In this document: positions 53,103-62,696 of the stretch, piece after piece | Layout: each line of letters opens with the position of its first letter | How positions within the stretch are numbered: position 1 is the stretch's first letter | From: Bacteroidales bacterium | Lineage (GTDB): Bacteria > Bacteroidota > Bacteroidia > Bacteroidales > WCHB1-69 | Length of the DNA: 64,000 nt | Assembly (NCBI GenBank): GCA_024686335.1 | Contig: JAILCI010000003.1 | Coordinates: 1 to 64,000, forward strand | Direction of reading: 5' to 3' | The notes under the pieces: model-generated | The model's database searches: none | Told to the model about the DNA's origin: nothing | Seen by the model: only the letters and a program-made list of their open reading frames with translations | Position numbers and translations under genes: made by a program

Positions 53103-56100
53103 ATGAGAAAACTATGGCTATTTCTGACAATCACATTGTTTGTCAGCACGTTATTCGCCCAAGCACCACAATTTACCCTTATCAGCTCCAATAATCAGGA
53201 GGCTGTAATCAAGGTAACCTTTCCCAGTTATGAAACAAAATCTGTCATTGACAATGGCATTAAAATGCAGCATCTGCAGATGCAAGGGGCCTATCCCATG
53301 CTCGTAGCCGGTGCCCCAGAACTATTAAAGACTTCCACCTCTATCATCATTCCTGAGAATAGCAACCCGTCGGTAGAGGTCCTCTCTTCCGTTTTCAACA
53401 TCGAAGAAGATTTTGAATTGGCTCCTTCCAAGGGTCGTCTGCTTCGAAATGTCGATCCCAATACCGTTCCTTATGTCAAAGCTAAAACCTATCATCTTGA
53501 CAGAATGCTTTATGAGGATACTGTATTATTGAGCAAAGCTTACCAACTGCGTGACTACCATGGAGTTTCCCTGCAGTTTTTCCCCTTTGCCTATAACCCA
53601 GTACAAAAACAGCTGAAAGTATACTCCGAAATCACTGTCCGCGTAAAATACAACAGCACGGAATCTGTCCGTCAGGTCAACAAGGTAGCCAGTGTCTTCA
53701 ACGATATCTATCAAGACCATTTTCTCAACTACAATCAAGTGAGATCCACTCCCCTGGAGGAATTTGGTGAGATTCTCATCCTGGCGCCCGAGAATTTCTG
53801 TAGCGCCATGCAACCCTACGCAAACTGGAAAATCAAGAACGGCTACCCCACCGAGATCGTATCACTGTCTGTAGCAGGCTCAACCAGTTCTGCCATCAAA
53901 AACTACATCTCCTCTTATTACAACTCCCATAATTTAGCCTATGTTGTTATCGTAGGTGACAACCAGCAGTTCCCGACCATCTCCGCCGGCGGCAATGTTA
54001 GCGACAACTACTACGTTGAGGTTGCTGGCAGCGACTATTATCCCGACATTATTCTAGGTAAGATTTCCGCAGAAAATGTGTCTCAAGTGACGACTCAAGT
54101 CAACAAGTTCATCCAATACGAACAAAATCCTCCCGTCACTACTCATTTTGACAAATTCCTCGGCATCGCCTCCAGTCAAGGTCCTGGTGATGACAATGAA
54201 TATGACTACCAGCACATCCGCAACATTGACAATCTTTTGCAGACTTACACCTACACTGGTGGTTTTGAACTATTCGAGGGCAGTCAAGGTGGCTTGGATG
54301 CCAGTGGCAGCCCAACAGCGGCTATGGTAACAAGTGCTCTTAACAGTGGTGTTGGCATTATCAATTACACCGGACATGGTGATGTGAACATGTGGGTCAC
54401 AACCTCCTACAGCAACTCTCACATCAATAACCTGTCAAACGACAACATGTTACCGTTCATTATTTCTGTAGCATGCGTCAATGGCGCCTATTCTGGAGCC
54501 ACTTGCTTTGCTGAGGCTTGGTTACGCGCCACTCATAACGGACAGCCTTCTGGTGCTGTTGGAGCTCTCATGTCCACCATTAACCAGCCCTGGAACTCCC
54601 CAATGTGCGCTCAAGACCACATGAACCAGATGATGACTGGCACATCAAATGTGGTAAGCCAGAAACACACTTTCGGAGGCATCGCCTTCAACGGCATTAT
54701 AAAAATGTTGGATGAATACCAAGATTATGAAGTAGCCCGTACTTGGATCCTCTTCGGCGACCCTGCCATGATGGTCCGCACCACCGCGCCACAACAGTTG
54801 ACGGTCAACTACGAGAATATGGTTCCTATGGGCACCAACGAAATCGACTTCACCTGTCCAGTTGAAGGTGCGCGCATCACACTGACATGTCACAATGAGA
54901 TACTGAGTACAGGTCTGGTGGCCAACGGAACGCTCTCCCTGAACATTCCATCTTCCCTCACACCTGCCGACTCCATTATCATGCTTGCCGCAGCACCCAA
55001 CTATATTCCAGCTGAAGGTCTCATCCAGTTGTTTGTTCAGAATGGTCCGTACGTCATCTGCAACAGCATAGCACTCAATGACGACGGCAATCAGAATGGG
55101 GAAGCCGACTATGGCGAGACCGTCAACGTTAACGCTACTTTCGCCAACGTAGGCAACGAGGCTGCACAAAACATCACAGTCAACATCTCCACCGATGATC
55201 CCTACATCACACTGCTCAGCAGCAGTCACAGCATCAGCCAGATAAATGCTGACAACACGGAGACTCGCAGCAATACCTTTTCATTCCGCGTGGCCAACAA
55301 TGTGCCGGCATTCCACAATGCTACCATTCACATGACCATCAACTATGGTGACAATACCAATGAGAAGAACATCATTATCCCTCTTCACGCTCCCGAGTTA
55401 AACATTCTCGAGACTGTCACCATTAACGACGCAACCTTAGGCAATGGCAATGGTCGCCTCGACTTTGGCGAGAACTCCTATCTGCGCGTCAATGTCCAGA
55501 ACCTGGGCAACGGTCAAGCTGGTGAAGGCACCCTCTATCTCAACAGCACCGACGGCAAACTGCATCTGTACAGACTGCCTGAAGATATCCCTGCAGTGGC
55601 TGTCAATGACCAATATGCGGCTCAATACCGTATCAGAGTTGACGAGTCTGTTACCGCATCAGGTTTGGCAGCATTGAGAGCTCTTTACAGAGTTGGCGAA
55701 TACTCTGTTGAAAAGATTATCTATGTCAAAATCGGCATCTCTGCTGAAGACTGGGAGAGTGGTGATTTCTCCGCTTACTCATGGAATCAAGGTGGCAGTA
55801 ACGGCTGGACCATCACGACTCAGAATCCATACGAAGGCGACTATGCAGCCCGTTCCGGCGCCATCGGCAACAACACATCCAGCTCAATGACTATCAGCTG
55901 GAACTGCGCCATGGCTGACACCATCTCCTTCTACTACTGGGTCTCTTCTGAGGCTGATTACGACTTTCTAATCTTCAAGATTGACAACACAGAAAAGGGC
56001 AGTTGGAGTGGAGAAGTTGGCTGGACTCGCGCCGCATTTCCTGTGACTGAAGGTCTCCATACCTTCACTTGGACCTATAAAAAAGACTACATGATGACAT

Positions 56101-56426
56101 CCGGCAGCGACATGGCCAAGGTTGACCTCATTGAATTCCCGAGCAGCAAGACTGCCACCTCTGTGGAAGACCATTTCATGACGAGCACCATCGCTGTGAT
56201 GCCGAACCCAACAACCGACGTCGTGCGCATCCTCTTGGATGACAACGCTGACCTCGGCAATATCCACTACCAACTCTATGATCTCTCTGGAAGAATGCTG
56301 CAACAGGAAGTTCTCAACGACTACATCTCAACTGTCTCACTGAGTCGCTATGCCAACGGCATGTACTATCTTGTAATCAGAGACGACCAGCAGATTCTCC
56401 ACAACGCTAAAATCATCAAGCAATAA
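53103..56426 (+). CDS. Gingipain-like C25 cysteine peptidase, secreted by T9SS
   Basis: 1107 residues from ATG 53103 (MRKLWLFLTITLFVSTLFAQ, a signal peptide). A gingipain-type propeptide (about 21-225) leads to the C25 catalytic domain (about 225-570). The catalytic pair is intact: His425 in NYTGHGDVNMW and Cys458 in SVACVNGAYSG, 33 residues apart as in gingipain RgpB. An Ig-like domain (from about 575), CARDB-like domains with DDGNQNGEADYGETV and GNGNGRLDFGENS, a jelly-roll region, and a type A sorting domain (MPNPTTDVVRILLDD, GMYYLVI, KIIKQ) follow. It is probably an active surface protease; Arg/Lys specificity cannot be judged. Confidence 0.92.
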   Translation: MRKLWLFLTITLFVSTLFAQAPQFTLISSNNQEAVIKVTFPSYETKSVIDNGIKMQHLQMQGAYPMLVAGAPELLKTSTSIIIPENSNPSVEVLSSVFNIEEDFELAPSKGRLLRNVDPNTVPYVKAKTYHLDRMLYEDTVLLSKAYQLRDYHGVSLQFFPFAYNPVQKQLKVYSEITVRVKYNSTESVRQVNKVASVFNDIYQDHFLNYNQVRSTPLEEFGEILILAPENFCSAMQPYANWKIKNGYPTEIVSLSVAGSTSSAIKNYISSYYNSHNLAYVVIVGDNQQFPTISAGGNVSDNYYVEVAGSDYYPDIILGKISAENVSQVTTQVNKFIQYEQNPPVTTHFDKFLGIASSQGPGDDNEYDYQHIRNIDNLLQTYTYTGGFELFEGSQGGLDASGSPTAAMVTSALNSGVGIINYTGHGDVNMWVTTSYSNSHINNLSNDNMLPFIISVACVNGAYSGATCFAEAWLRATHNGQPSGAVGALMSTINQPWNSPMCAQDHMNQMMTGTSNVVSQKHTFGGIAFNGIIKMLDEYQDYEVARTWILFGDPAMMVRTTAPQQLTVNYENMVPMGTNEIDFTCPVEGARITLTCHNEILSTGLVANGTLSLNIPSSLTPADSIIMLAAAPNYIPAEGLIQLFVQNGPYVICNSIALNDDGNQNGEADYGETVNVNATFANVGNEAAQNITVNISTDDPYITLLSSSHSISQINADNTETRSNTFSFRVANNVPAFHNATIHMTINYGDNTNEKNIIIPLHAPELNILETVTINDATLGNGNGRLDFGENSYLRVNVQNLGNGQAGEGTLYLNSTDGKLHLYRLPEDIPAVAVNDQYAAQYRIRVDESVTASGLAALRALYRVGEYSVEKIIYVKIGISAEDWESGDFSAYSWNQGGSNGWTITTQNPYEGDYAARSGAIGNNTSSSMTISWNCAMADTISFYYWVSSEADYDFLIFKIDNTEKGSWSGEVGWTRAAFPVTEGLHTFTWTYKKDYMMTSGSDMAKVDLIEFPSSKTATSVEDHFMTSTIAVMPNPTTDVVRILLDDNADLGNIHYQLYDLSGRMLQQEVLNDYISTVSLSRYANGMYYLVIRDDQQILHNAKIIKQ

Positions 56427-57199
56427 TGACTGAAAAACCTCTCATACTAATCGTCAATGACGATGGCTACGAAGCTACGGGACTGGAAGCGATGGTTGAG
56501 ATTGCCAAGACTTTTGGCGAGGCTGTCGTAGTTGTGCCTGACCGCACCCGCTCTGCCATGAGCCACGCCATCACGATGAACGAGCCACTGCATGTTAAAC
56601 AATACAAACAGAGAGATGGTGTTAGCTATTGGCGCACCAACGGAACACCTGTAGACTGTGTAAAGATTGGACAACGAGTAGTGCTTCGTGACCGTAAGAT
56701 CGACTTGATTCTCTCAGGCATCAATCACGGTTCCAACTCCTCCGTCAACGTGGTCTATTCCGGCACCATAGCCGCCGCCATAGAGGCCTCCTTCTCCCAC
56801 CCAGCAGTAGGACTCTCTCTCTTGGACTACTCCCCTAACGCCGACTTTACTGCCGCTATTCATTTCGGCAAAAAGATTGTCGCTGAAGTTCTAAAACATG
56901 GCCTTCCACAGCACACCTGTCTGAACGTCAACTTTCCTAACGTGAAAATAGATGAGATTAAAGGAATACGTGTGACACGTCAGGCCGACACCTATTGGGA
57001 GCAAGATCTTGAAGAGCGAATTGATCCGATTGGACGTAAATATTACTGGTTGACAGGCCACTTGGTAGACGTCGATCATAAAGAAGATACATGCGAATGG
57101 GCATTGGCACACAATTTTATCTCTGTTCAGCCCGTTCAATATGATATGACTGCTCATCAATACATTAACGACTTAAAATATCTTGAAAATGTTCAATAA
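56426..57199 (+). CDS. surE: 5'/3'-nucleotidase SurE
   Basis: 257 residues. A metal-dependent phosphatase of nucleoside monophosphates. The N-terminal metal site is ILIVNDDGYEATG, followed by PDRTRSAMSHAITM and the SGINHGSNSSVNVVYSGT block with the third ligand. It starts at 56426 inside the stop of the C25 peptidase gene (TAATG), so translation is likely coupled. Confidence 0.95.
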   Translation: MTEKPLILIVNDDGYEATGLEAMVEIAKTFGEAVVVVPDRTRSAMSHAITMNEPLHVKQYKQRDGVSYWRTNGTPVDCVKIGQRVVLRDRKIDLILSGINHGSNSSVNVVYSGTIAAAIEASFSHPAVGLSLLDYSPNADFTAAIHFGKKIVAEVLKHGLPQHTCLNVNFPNVKIDEIKGIRVTRQADTYWEQDLEERIDPIGRKYYWLTGHLVDVDHKEDTCEWALAHNFISVQPVQYDMTAHQYINDLKYLENVQ

Positions 57200-57500
57200 A
57201 CTAAGAAAAGATTCCTACGTGATCGGCATCCTCATGGGTGTAATCGTACCCGCCATTTGCTTTGGCATCCTATACTGCATCCTGGCCCTGCTGATCCACT
57301 TCAAGCCGGATATGCTGGTCAACAAACCGAATCTTATGAAGACCATCTTGCCGAAATTCGTTTTAATCGGCATCATTCCCTCAGTCCTACTACTTCGTTA
57401 CTATCTGCTGAATCTTAAATATGACAAGACTGGACGTGGCATTCTCATTTCCACCTTTGTCATCGGCATCATATTCGCCATCTTACAATTCACTCTGTAA
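57189..57500 (+). CDS. Small membrane protein of unknown function
   Basis: 103 residues from the ATG at 57189, overlapping the surE end by 11 bp; a TTG start two codons earlier is possible. Three membrane helices are clear (about 12-36, 52-70, 81-101). The loop after helix 1 (HFKPDMLVNKPNLMK) is short and basic. I do not recognise a family. The tight overlap with surE suggests an operon. Confidence 0.65.
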   Translation: MFNKLRKDSYVIGILMGVIVPAICFGILYCILALLIHFKPDMLVNKPNLMKTILPKFVLIGIIPSVLLLRYYLLNLKYDKTGRGILISTFVIGIIFAILQFTL

Positions 57501-57523
57501 GAGTTGAAATAATCATAAATGAG

Positions 57524-57552
57524 AAGGCCCGCATTTTATAGCGGGCCTTTTT
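57524..57552. terminator. Bidirectional terminator
   Basis: AAGGCCCGC and GCGGGCCTT pair across an 8-base AT loop and are followed by T residues on the plus strand. It separates the surE operon from the convergent YicC gene. Confidence 0.85.
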
Positions 57553-57554
57553 CA

Positions 57555-58427
57555 TTATAAGATATTAGCAAGTTGTTCTTTCATCTTCTCCAGCTCATCT
57601 TTCATCCTCACGACAATTTGCTGTATCTGGAAATCATTGGACTTAGATCCGAGGGTATTAATCTCGCGGCCACATTCTTGAACAATAAAGGCCAGTTTTT
57701 TGCCATTAGCATTGGCATCATTCATCGTTTCAAGGAAATAGTTGCAATGCTTGCGCAGACGTACCTTTTCTTCAGTGATATCTAACTTCTCAATGTAGTA
57801 GAAAAGCTCTTGCTCAAAGCGATTGGGATCATATTGAGCCTTGAGGTTCATCTCTTCCAAACCTTTCTCAAATTTAGAACGGAGAGTGGCTATACGGTTC
57901 TCCTCCAGAGGAGTAACTTCATCGATCATATCACGGATAAGTGTAATACGCTTTTCAAAGTCATGTGCAAGGGTTTCACCCTCTTGGGCACGGAATTCAT
58001 CCACTTTGGCACAGGCATCGCTTACAGCAGCCGAAAGGGCCTGCCATTGCTCTTCAGTCAGTTCCTCCTGAACAGAAGTCACCACATCGGGCATCCGTAA
58101 AACATGCAAGAAGATATCACTTTCTACAGGATTGCCAACCTCAGCAGAAAGTTGCTTCAGGGCTTCATAATATGACTTTGCCAATTCATTATTGATCGTC
58201 ACATTGTCGGGTGTGCTTTTCTCAAAAGAGATGCTCACATCCACCTTGCCGCGCTCCAGCATTTTAGAAACGAGAGCACGAATTTCTATCTCCTTACTAC
58301 GGAAGAGAGGAGCAATACGGGTGTTCATGTCCATCTGTTTACTATTCAGCGTACGTATTTCTACATTCACCGCCTTGCCGTCAATGTCTAATGTGGTGCG
58401 ACCGAAACCGGTCATTGATTTAATCAT
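57555..58427 (-). CDS. YicC-family endoribonuclease-like protein
   Basis: 290 residues from the ATG at 58427 (MIKSMTGFGR, the typical start); ten codons upstream in the same frame hold the promoter. The N-terminal domain has NVEIRTLNSKQMDMN; the C-terminal DUF1732 block has LDITEEKVRLRKHCNYFLE, KLAFIVQECGREINTLGSK and the final EKMKEQLANIL. Family members are reported to act on RNA, in some bacteria on small RNAs. Two head-to-tail TATTTTTG motifs lie on the minus strand (plus-strand 58447-58462). Confidence 0.9.
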   Translation of the reverse strand: MIKSMTGFGRTTLDIDGKAVNVEIRTLNSKQMDMNTRIAPLFRSKEIEIRALVSKMLERGKVDVSISFEKSTPDNVTINNELAKSYYEALKQLSAEVGNPVESDIFLHVLRMPDVVTSVQEELTEEQWQALSAAVSDACAKVDEFRAQEGETLAHDFEKRITLIRDMIDEVTPLEENRIATLRSKFEKGLEEMNLKAQYDPNRFEQELFYYIEKLDITEEKVRLRKHCNYFLETMNDANANGKKLAFIVQECGREINTLGSKSNDFQIQQIVVRMKDELEKMKEQLANIL

Positions 58428-58446
58428 AACTAAAAATTTTAGAGCG

Positions 58447-58462
58447 CAAAAATACAAAAATA
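58447..58462 (-). promoter_or_regulatory. Tandem -7 promoter motifs of the YicC gene
   Basis: On the minus strand TATTTTTG occurs twice head to tail, directly after the terminator hairpin at 58464-58487. Confidence 0.6.
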
Positions 58463-58463
58463 A

Positions 58464-58487
58464 AGGGCAGACTATTCAGCCTGCCCT
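58464..58487 (-). terminator. Terminator after the T9SS gene at 58510
   Basis: AGGGCAG and CTGCCCT pair across a short loop; on the minus strand T-rich bases follow and lead straight into the YicC promoter. Confidence 0.75.
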
Positions 58488-58509
58488 CTATAAGTTTTAA
58501 AAGCACAAA

Positions 58510-60504
58510 TTACTTCACAATCAGTTTCTGAGTGGAAGTACCTTGAGCTGTCTTAACATTCACCATGTAGATACCAGCATTGAGGTTGCTGATGTTTACA
58601 TTGATGAAGTTATTACCTTCCATAACATTCACAGTCTCTGCATATACGCACTGACCCATCAGGTTGTAGATGGAAAGAGTAGCGTTAGCTGTCTCAGTAG
58701 AAGAGAGAGCAACATTGACTTGATTGTTAGCAGGGTTAGGATAGATAGACATGCCAGTCAGAGTGTTGTCAGCGATGCCAGTTGCATCGATGCAAAGTCC
58801 ACTGTAAACATCGGAAATCTTGTTGTAGGTACCGATTTCGTCAGCATCAACCTGCATGTAATACATATAGGACTCCTGACCACCAACGGCTACGTTATTT
58901 TCTTTGATTTCACAACCAGCAAAGTAGTCCCATTGCCATGTCATATTGAGTTTGCCATTGACAACTTTAGGAGCTACAGAAGGCCATACGCTCTCACCAT
59001 CGATCCAAAGAACATCTTGATAGGTGTCCATGGTATAGCTTGACCAATCGTCAATATAGAAACAGTCTTTGTTATAAGACAACCAAGAGGTACCATTTAC
59101 ACCTTCAGTCCAGGTAGCACCACCGTCGGTAGATTTAGCAGCGAAAACACCACGATAGTAAGATTCAGAGTTGATATCAACGAAAGGATAATCGAGAGCA
59201 GAGGCGTAGATCATATAGATATTGTCACCATCGATAACCATTTGAGGCATAGAGGTCAAGCTGACGCCGTAGCTCGGGAAGTTACCACCGTTCATGAACC
59301 AAGCGGTATCATCGCCATCGAGATCTTGTCTTACGAATACTTTGTGACCAGCAGCAATCAAGGTGTCAGGATCCAAAGTATTTCTAGAAGCTACGATAGG
59401 AGCCATAGTCTCATTCCAATAGAGCATACCATCGACACCAGGGAAATAAGAATAAGAACCATCGGTCAGGTTGTCGTTCAAAACGCGGGTAAGACCGAAA
59501 GCAACATGAGCGGTACCGGTAGCGGTGAGTGCGATATTGCAGCAACCATCGGCAACGTACGGAGTATCAAGAACCTCAGTAGTAGACTCCAAATAACCAT
59601 CAGGAATAGGAGAATCTACGATAGTAGTCTTTGTAAAGTTAACACCATTGTCGGAGCTCTTCCACATGAAAATATCGTTCCAAGAGTCAGCAACAAGGAT
59701 AGCAACATAGTCGCCATTAGCAGCGATAGAATAAGCATCGCCGCTGAATTGAGCAATTTGGGTAGGAGTTACATTACCGACAACGCGAGGAGACTCCCAA
59801 GTAACGGTGTTGGAAGAAGCATCGTAAGTACCGCGGATGTAAACAAGACAGGTCTGGATGCCTTGATACATGTAACCAGCGTCAGACTCGGTACAAGCAA
59901 TCAAGTGGATGGTATTGCCATTGGTAACCATCTGGGGCCACAAGAGGCAGGTGCTGGTAGCAGAACCAGTAGAAGCAGCAGGACCATAGAGATTTGTGAA
60001 GGTCCAGTCGCCCGTACCTTTTTGAGGACGAACACCGATAACCAAAGCGTCGGAACCGTTATGGGAAGCGAAGATTTCGCCATCACCAAGAGCGGCTAAG
60101 GTAGCCCAACCTGTTCTTACGCTCTCAAGTCTTTCGTTAGAATTGGAAGCATTAATCCAGGATGTGCCATTGTAGTAGTTGTAACCTGTACCACGACCGG
60201 TTGCAGTAGGACCACTGGTTGTCCATGATGCAGATACTGTACCATCTGGGAAAGCGATTGTTCTCGGTGCCATAGAACCATTGGACTGCAGATCGTAATA
60301 GGTAGCACCGATAGTGCTGCCATTACCCAGGAGAGAATTAAAGTTTTTGGGAACAGCAGTATACTCAGTACCTTTAAGAATTTGAGGATGTGTTACAGCA
60401 ATCTTAGCTGCATCCTTCTTGCTCATTCTCTGCATAGAGGAGTTTTGAGCCATCAAACCGCCAACGAAAACGAAGGCAACGATAAGAAGTAAAAACTTTT
60501 TCAT
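58510..60504 (-). CDS. Secreted protein with T9SS sorting domain
   Basis: 664 residues. A signal peptide (about 1-19, GGLMAQ) precedes a body that alternates Ser/Thr/Asn/Asp-rich strands with repeated ASHN, AKSTDGGATW and KSSDNGVNF motifs like the Asp-boxes of sialidase-type beta-propellers, so a propeller fold is likely (inference). The C-terminal 80 residues are a type A sorting domain: MSIYPNPANNQVNVALSS, LSIYNLMGQCVY, GIYMVNVKTAQG and KLIVK. No sialidase catalytic residues were identified. It is possibly a binding or structural surface protein. Confidence 0.82.
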   Translation of the reverse strand: MKKFLLLIVAFVFVGGLMAQNSSMQRMSKKDAAKIAVTHPQILKGTEYTAVPKNFNSLLGNGSTIGATYYDLQSNGSMAPRTIAFPDGTVSASWTTSGPTATGRGTGYNYYNGTSWINASNSNERLESVRTGWATLAALGDGEIFASHNGSDALVIGVRPQKGTGDWTFTNLYGPAASTGSATSTCLLWPQMVTNGNTIHLIACTESDAGYMYQGIQTCLVYIRGTYDASSNTVTWESPRVVGNVTPTQIAQFSGDAYSIAANGDYVAILVADSWNDIFMWKSSDNGVNFTKTTIVDSPIPDGYLESTTEVLDTPYVADGCCNIALTATGTAHVAFGLTRVLNDNLTDGSYSYFPGVDGMLYWNETMAPIVASRNTLDPDTLIAAGHKVFVRQDLDGDDTAWFMNGGNFPSYGVSLTSMPQMVIDGDNIYMIYASALDYPFVDINSESYYRGVFAAKSTDGGATWTEGVNGTSWLSYNKDCFYIDDWSSYTMDTYQDVLWIDGESVWPSVAPKVVNGKLNMTWQWDYFAGCEIKENNVAVGGQESYMYYMQVDADEIGTYNKISDVYSGLCIDATGIADNTLTGMSIYPNPANNQVNVALSSTETANATLSIYNLMGQCVYAETVNVMEGNNFINVNISNLNAGIYMVNVKTAQGTSTQKLIVK

Positions 60505-60546
60505 AAATGCGGGTATTTTAATGAATAAATGAATTTAATATACAAA

Positions 60547-60584
60547 AAGGTTCGCAAGAGCACAAAATCTGCTCTGCGAACCTT
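60547..60584 (-). terminator. Terminator after the ExbD operon
   Basis: AAGGTTCGCA and TGCGAACCTT-type arms with an inner AGAGCA/TGCTCT pair form a long stem; on the minus strand TTTTT follows. Confidence 0.8.
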
Positions 60585-60594
60585 AAATTTCGTA

Positions 60595-61077
60595 TTAGTT
60601 TTCGCGCTTGTTAGCAGCGTAGTTGATCTTCAAAGCGTTATTCTTACGTAACTCTTGTTTGATCGTATTAACGTAACGCATTTGAACGCTCTTGTCAACT
60701 TTAAGGGAGAACGTTAATTTGTCACGCTCATCAGCATCACGTGACTCCTTCTCAGTACCGATGAAGTTCTGAACCTCAGTCACGAGCTCTTCAGCCTTGA
60801 TAGTCTGGTCGTTGAGCTGAACAGAGACCTCTCCGGGAGGAAGTGTATTCTCATTCTTATTAATAGGAGCACCGATATAGATATTGGCAACCAAAGACTT
60901 CTTTTCAAGTTTTTGAATTTCCGTGGCCTTAGGAGCTGTGAAATGGACCTTCAGGGAAGCCTCACGCATAGTGGTGATGACCATGAAGAAGAACAAAAAC
61001 ATGAAGATAATGTCGGACATGGAACCCATATTCAGTTCCGGGGTCTCCTTCTTATTATTCGATTTAAATCTTGACAT
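60595..61077 (-). CDS. exbD: ExbD/TolR-family biopolymer transport protein
   Basis: 160 residues. A basic N-terminus and a single membrane helix (about 20-40, MGSMSDIIFMFLFFFMVIT, whose Asp is the family's proton-path residue) precede a periplasmic domain. With ExbB it uses the proton gradient to energise TonB-dependent outer-membrane uptake or related processes. It is the last gene of a four-gene minus-strand operon and lies 21 bp after another ExbD gene. Confidence 0.9.
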   Translation of the reverse strand: MSRFKSNNKKETPELNMGSMSDIIFMFLFFFMVITTMREASLKVHFTAPKATEIQKLEKKSLVANIYIGAPINKNENTLPPGEVSVQLNDQTIKAEELVTEVQNFIGTEKESRDADERDKLTFSLKVDKSVQMRYVNTIKQELRKNNALKINYAANKREN

Positions 61078-61098
61078 AATCTTTCAATTTATTAAAGT

Positions 61099-61689
61099 TT
61101 ATTGAGCAGCAGGTTTAGCACCGTAATCCATAGGGGGTGCCTCAGAGATACTCATCGGGATAGCCTTGGCGACAGATTTTTGGGCTGCAGAGTCCAACAC
61201 GCTGAATTTCTTGCCGAAATACTGCAAAGCAGTCTCGTCACGCAATTCGTTGACAGCGCGTTGCAACTCATTTTGCACCTGGACATACATATCGTAGCTA
61301 GTACCCTGGTCATTGAGAAGGGAGACAACGCCCTTGGAGACAGCATAGTCGCCAATACCTTCGATCAGCTGATTCTGCTTCTCGGGAAGTTCATCGGAGT
61401 TGGTAGGATTGGAGAAGAACTCCTTGGCCTTATCCTTCAATTCGGAAACCATAATGACTTCACCATTGCAAGAGACCTGGTCAAGATAGTTCACGACCAC
61501 CTCCAACACATTTCTACGTTTGATATCTACAATCTGTTCCTCAGTATCATCGGTTTTTGGAGGGGGTAACTTACGAGGAATACCCTGCTCAGTATTGATG
61601 GATGAGGTCAACAGAAAGAAGGTCAACAGCAGAAATGAAATATCTGACATTGCGCCTGTATTTAATCCTGGCGTTTTTCTTTTACTCAT
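61099..61689 (-). CDS. exbD: ExbD/TolR-family biopolymer transport protein, longer type
   Basis: 196 residues. N-terminal KRKTPGLNTGAMSDISFLLL holds the membrane helix with its conserved Asp, followed by a larger periplasmic part (about 40-196) than in the downstream ExbD, with helical segments and a Pro-rich end. Two different ExbD paralogues beside one ExbB occur often in this phylum; they may form one mixed channel. It begins 1 bp after the stop of the upstream membrane-protein gene. Confidence 0.9.
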   Translation of the reverse strand: MSKRKTPGLNTGAMSDISFLLLTFFLLTSSINTEQGIPRKLPPPKTDDTEEQIVDIKRRNVLEVVVNYLDQVSCNGEVIMVSELKDKAKEFFSNPTNSDELPEKQNQLIEGIGDYAVSKGVVSLLNDQGTSYDMYVQVQNELQRAVNELRDETALQYFGKKFSVLDSAAQKSVAKAIPMSISEAPPMDYGAKPAAQ

Positions 61690-61690
61690 T

Positions 61691-62641
61691 TTAATTTCTA
61701 TTTTTAATAGCGTTCATAATAGAGGTGACCAAAATAGCCAAAATGGCTGCGAAGAACACCACATAGAATGTGAAGCAAGCGGCGTTAACCATCTTGAATT
61801 CGGTCACGGAGGTGTTGTACTTCAAGGCCACAGGAGTCAAGGTGGATGAACCGACTGCATAACCGATCAGAACGATCACTGCCATGAGAGCCAAGACGAG
61901 AAGAATCTTATAGGAAGAACGGAAGTTCTTAACGATCTTGATCAATGCGAAGGCAAGCAACAAGAGAACTGTAACGATTGCCAAGCAATAAGCAATGATA
62001 ATGAATACATTCTGAAGAGTTGTGCTCTTACGGAAACTGGAGAGGTCGCTCTGCAAAGCTGTAAGGTCAGTAGCTTTTTTATTGGCAGAAGCATTAGACT
62101 CGATGTTGGTAGCAGTAGAAACCAAAGAGTTAGCAGACTTAAGATAATTACGTTCTGCCAAGAAATCTTGTTTTACCACAGCATATTCATTCTCAAGTTT
62201 ATGAATGTAGTTCTCGAGATCCTTCTGATTATTGACATTGTTGAAACCATTGATAAAGTCATCTTTCTTGTCACTTTTAGCGAAAAGGCTGGCTGAGTGC
62301 TTTGGAAAATCAGCTTTATAAGCAGCTAATTCCTCTTCGTTAGTGATTCTCTTCAATTCAGAGAGAAATGTGAAGAAGATATCCTTTTGCATTTGGGCAT
62401 CTTTCAGTTCTTTATTGGCTTTATCAAGAGTTTCGCTATTGGATTCAATCCAAGCGGAGAGATTTTCAGGGGTTGCAGCTAAAAGCCCGTCCACCATCTC
62501 AGGAGTCTGAGCCTCTACTGTGCGAACTTGGACATATTGTTCTTTCTTGTCGTTGTCAAAACCGAAAGAGAAGACCAGTGCCAGTAAGCAGTCCAAGATA
62601 GCTACTGCAAATATGATTATTTTTAAAACTTTATTAGACAT
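61691..62641 (-). CDS. Membrane protein of unknown function in the ExbB/ExbD operon
   Basis: 316 residues. One membrane helix at 6-26, a helical, charged middle (about 35-205, coiled-coil-like with many Lys/Glu/Asn), and three helices near the C-terminus (about 210-233, 243-262, 285-307). No known motif was found. Its place between the ExbB-like and ExbD genes, with no gap to exbD, suggests it belongs to the same energy-transducing complex, perhaps as a linker across the periplasm (inference). Confidence 0.7.
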   Translation of the reverse strand: MSNKVLKIIIFAVAILDCLLALVFSFGFDNDKKEQYVQVRTVEAQTPEMVDGLLAATPENLSAWIESNSETLDKANKELKDAQMQKDIFFTFLSELKRITNEEELAAYKADFPKHSASLFAKSDKKDDFINGFNNVNNQKDLENYIHKLENEYAVVKQDFLAERNYLKSANSLVSTATNIESNASANKKATDLTALQSDLSSFRKSTTLQNVFIIIAYCLAIVTVLLLLAFALIKIVKNFRSSYKILLVLALMAVIVLIGYAVGSSTLTPVALKYNTSVTEFKMVNAACFTFYVVFFAAILAILVTSIMNAIKNRN

Positions 62642-62696
62642 AAGAGTAGCGTTAATTTAATTATTGTATATATAATAAAGATGATTAAAATGATGA

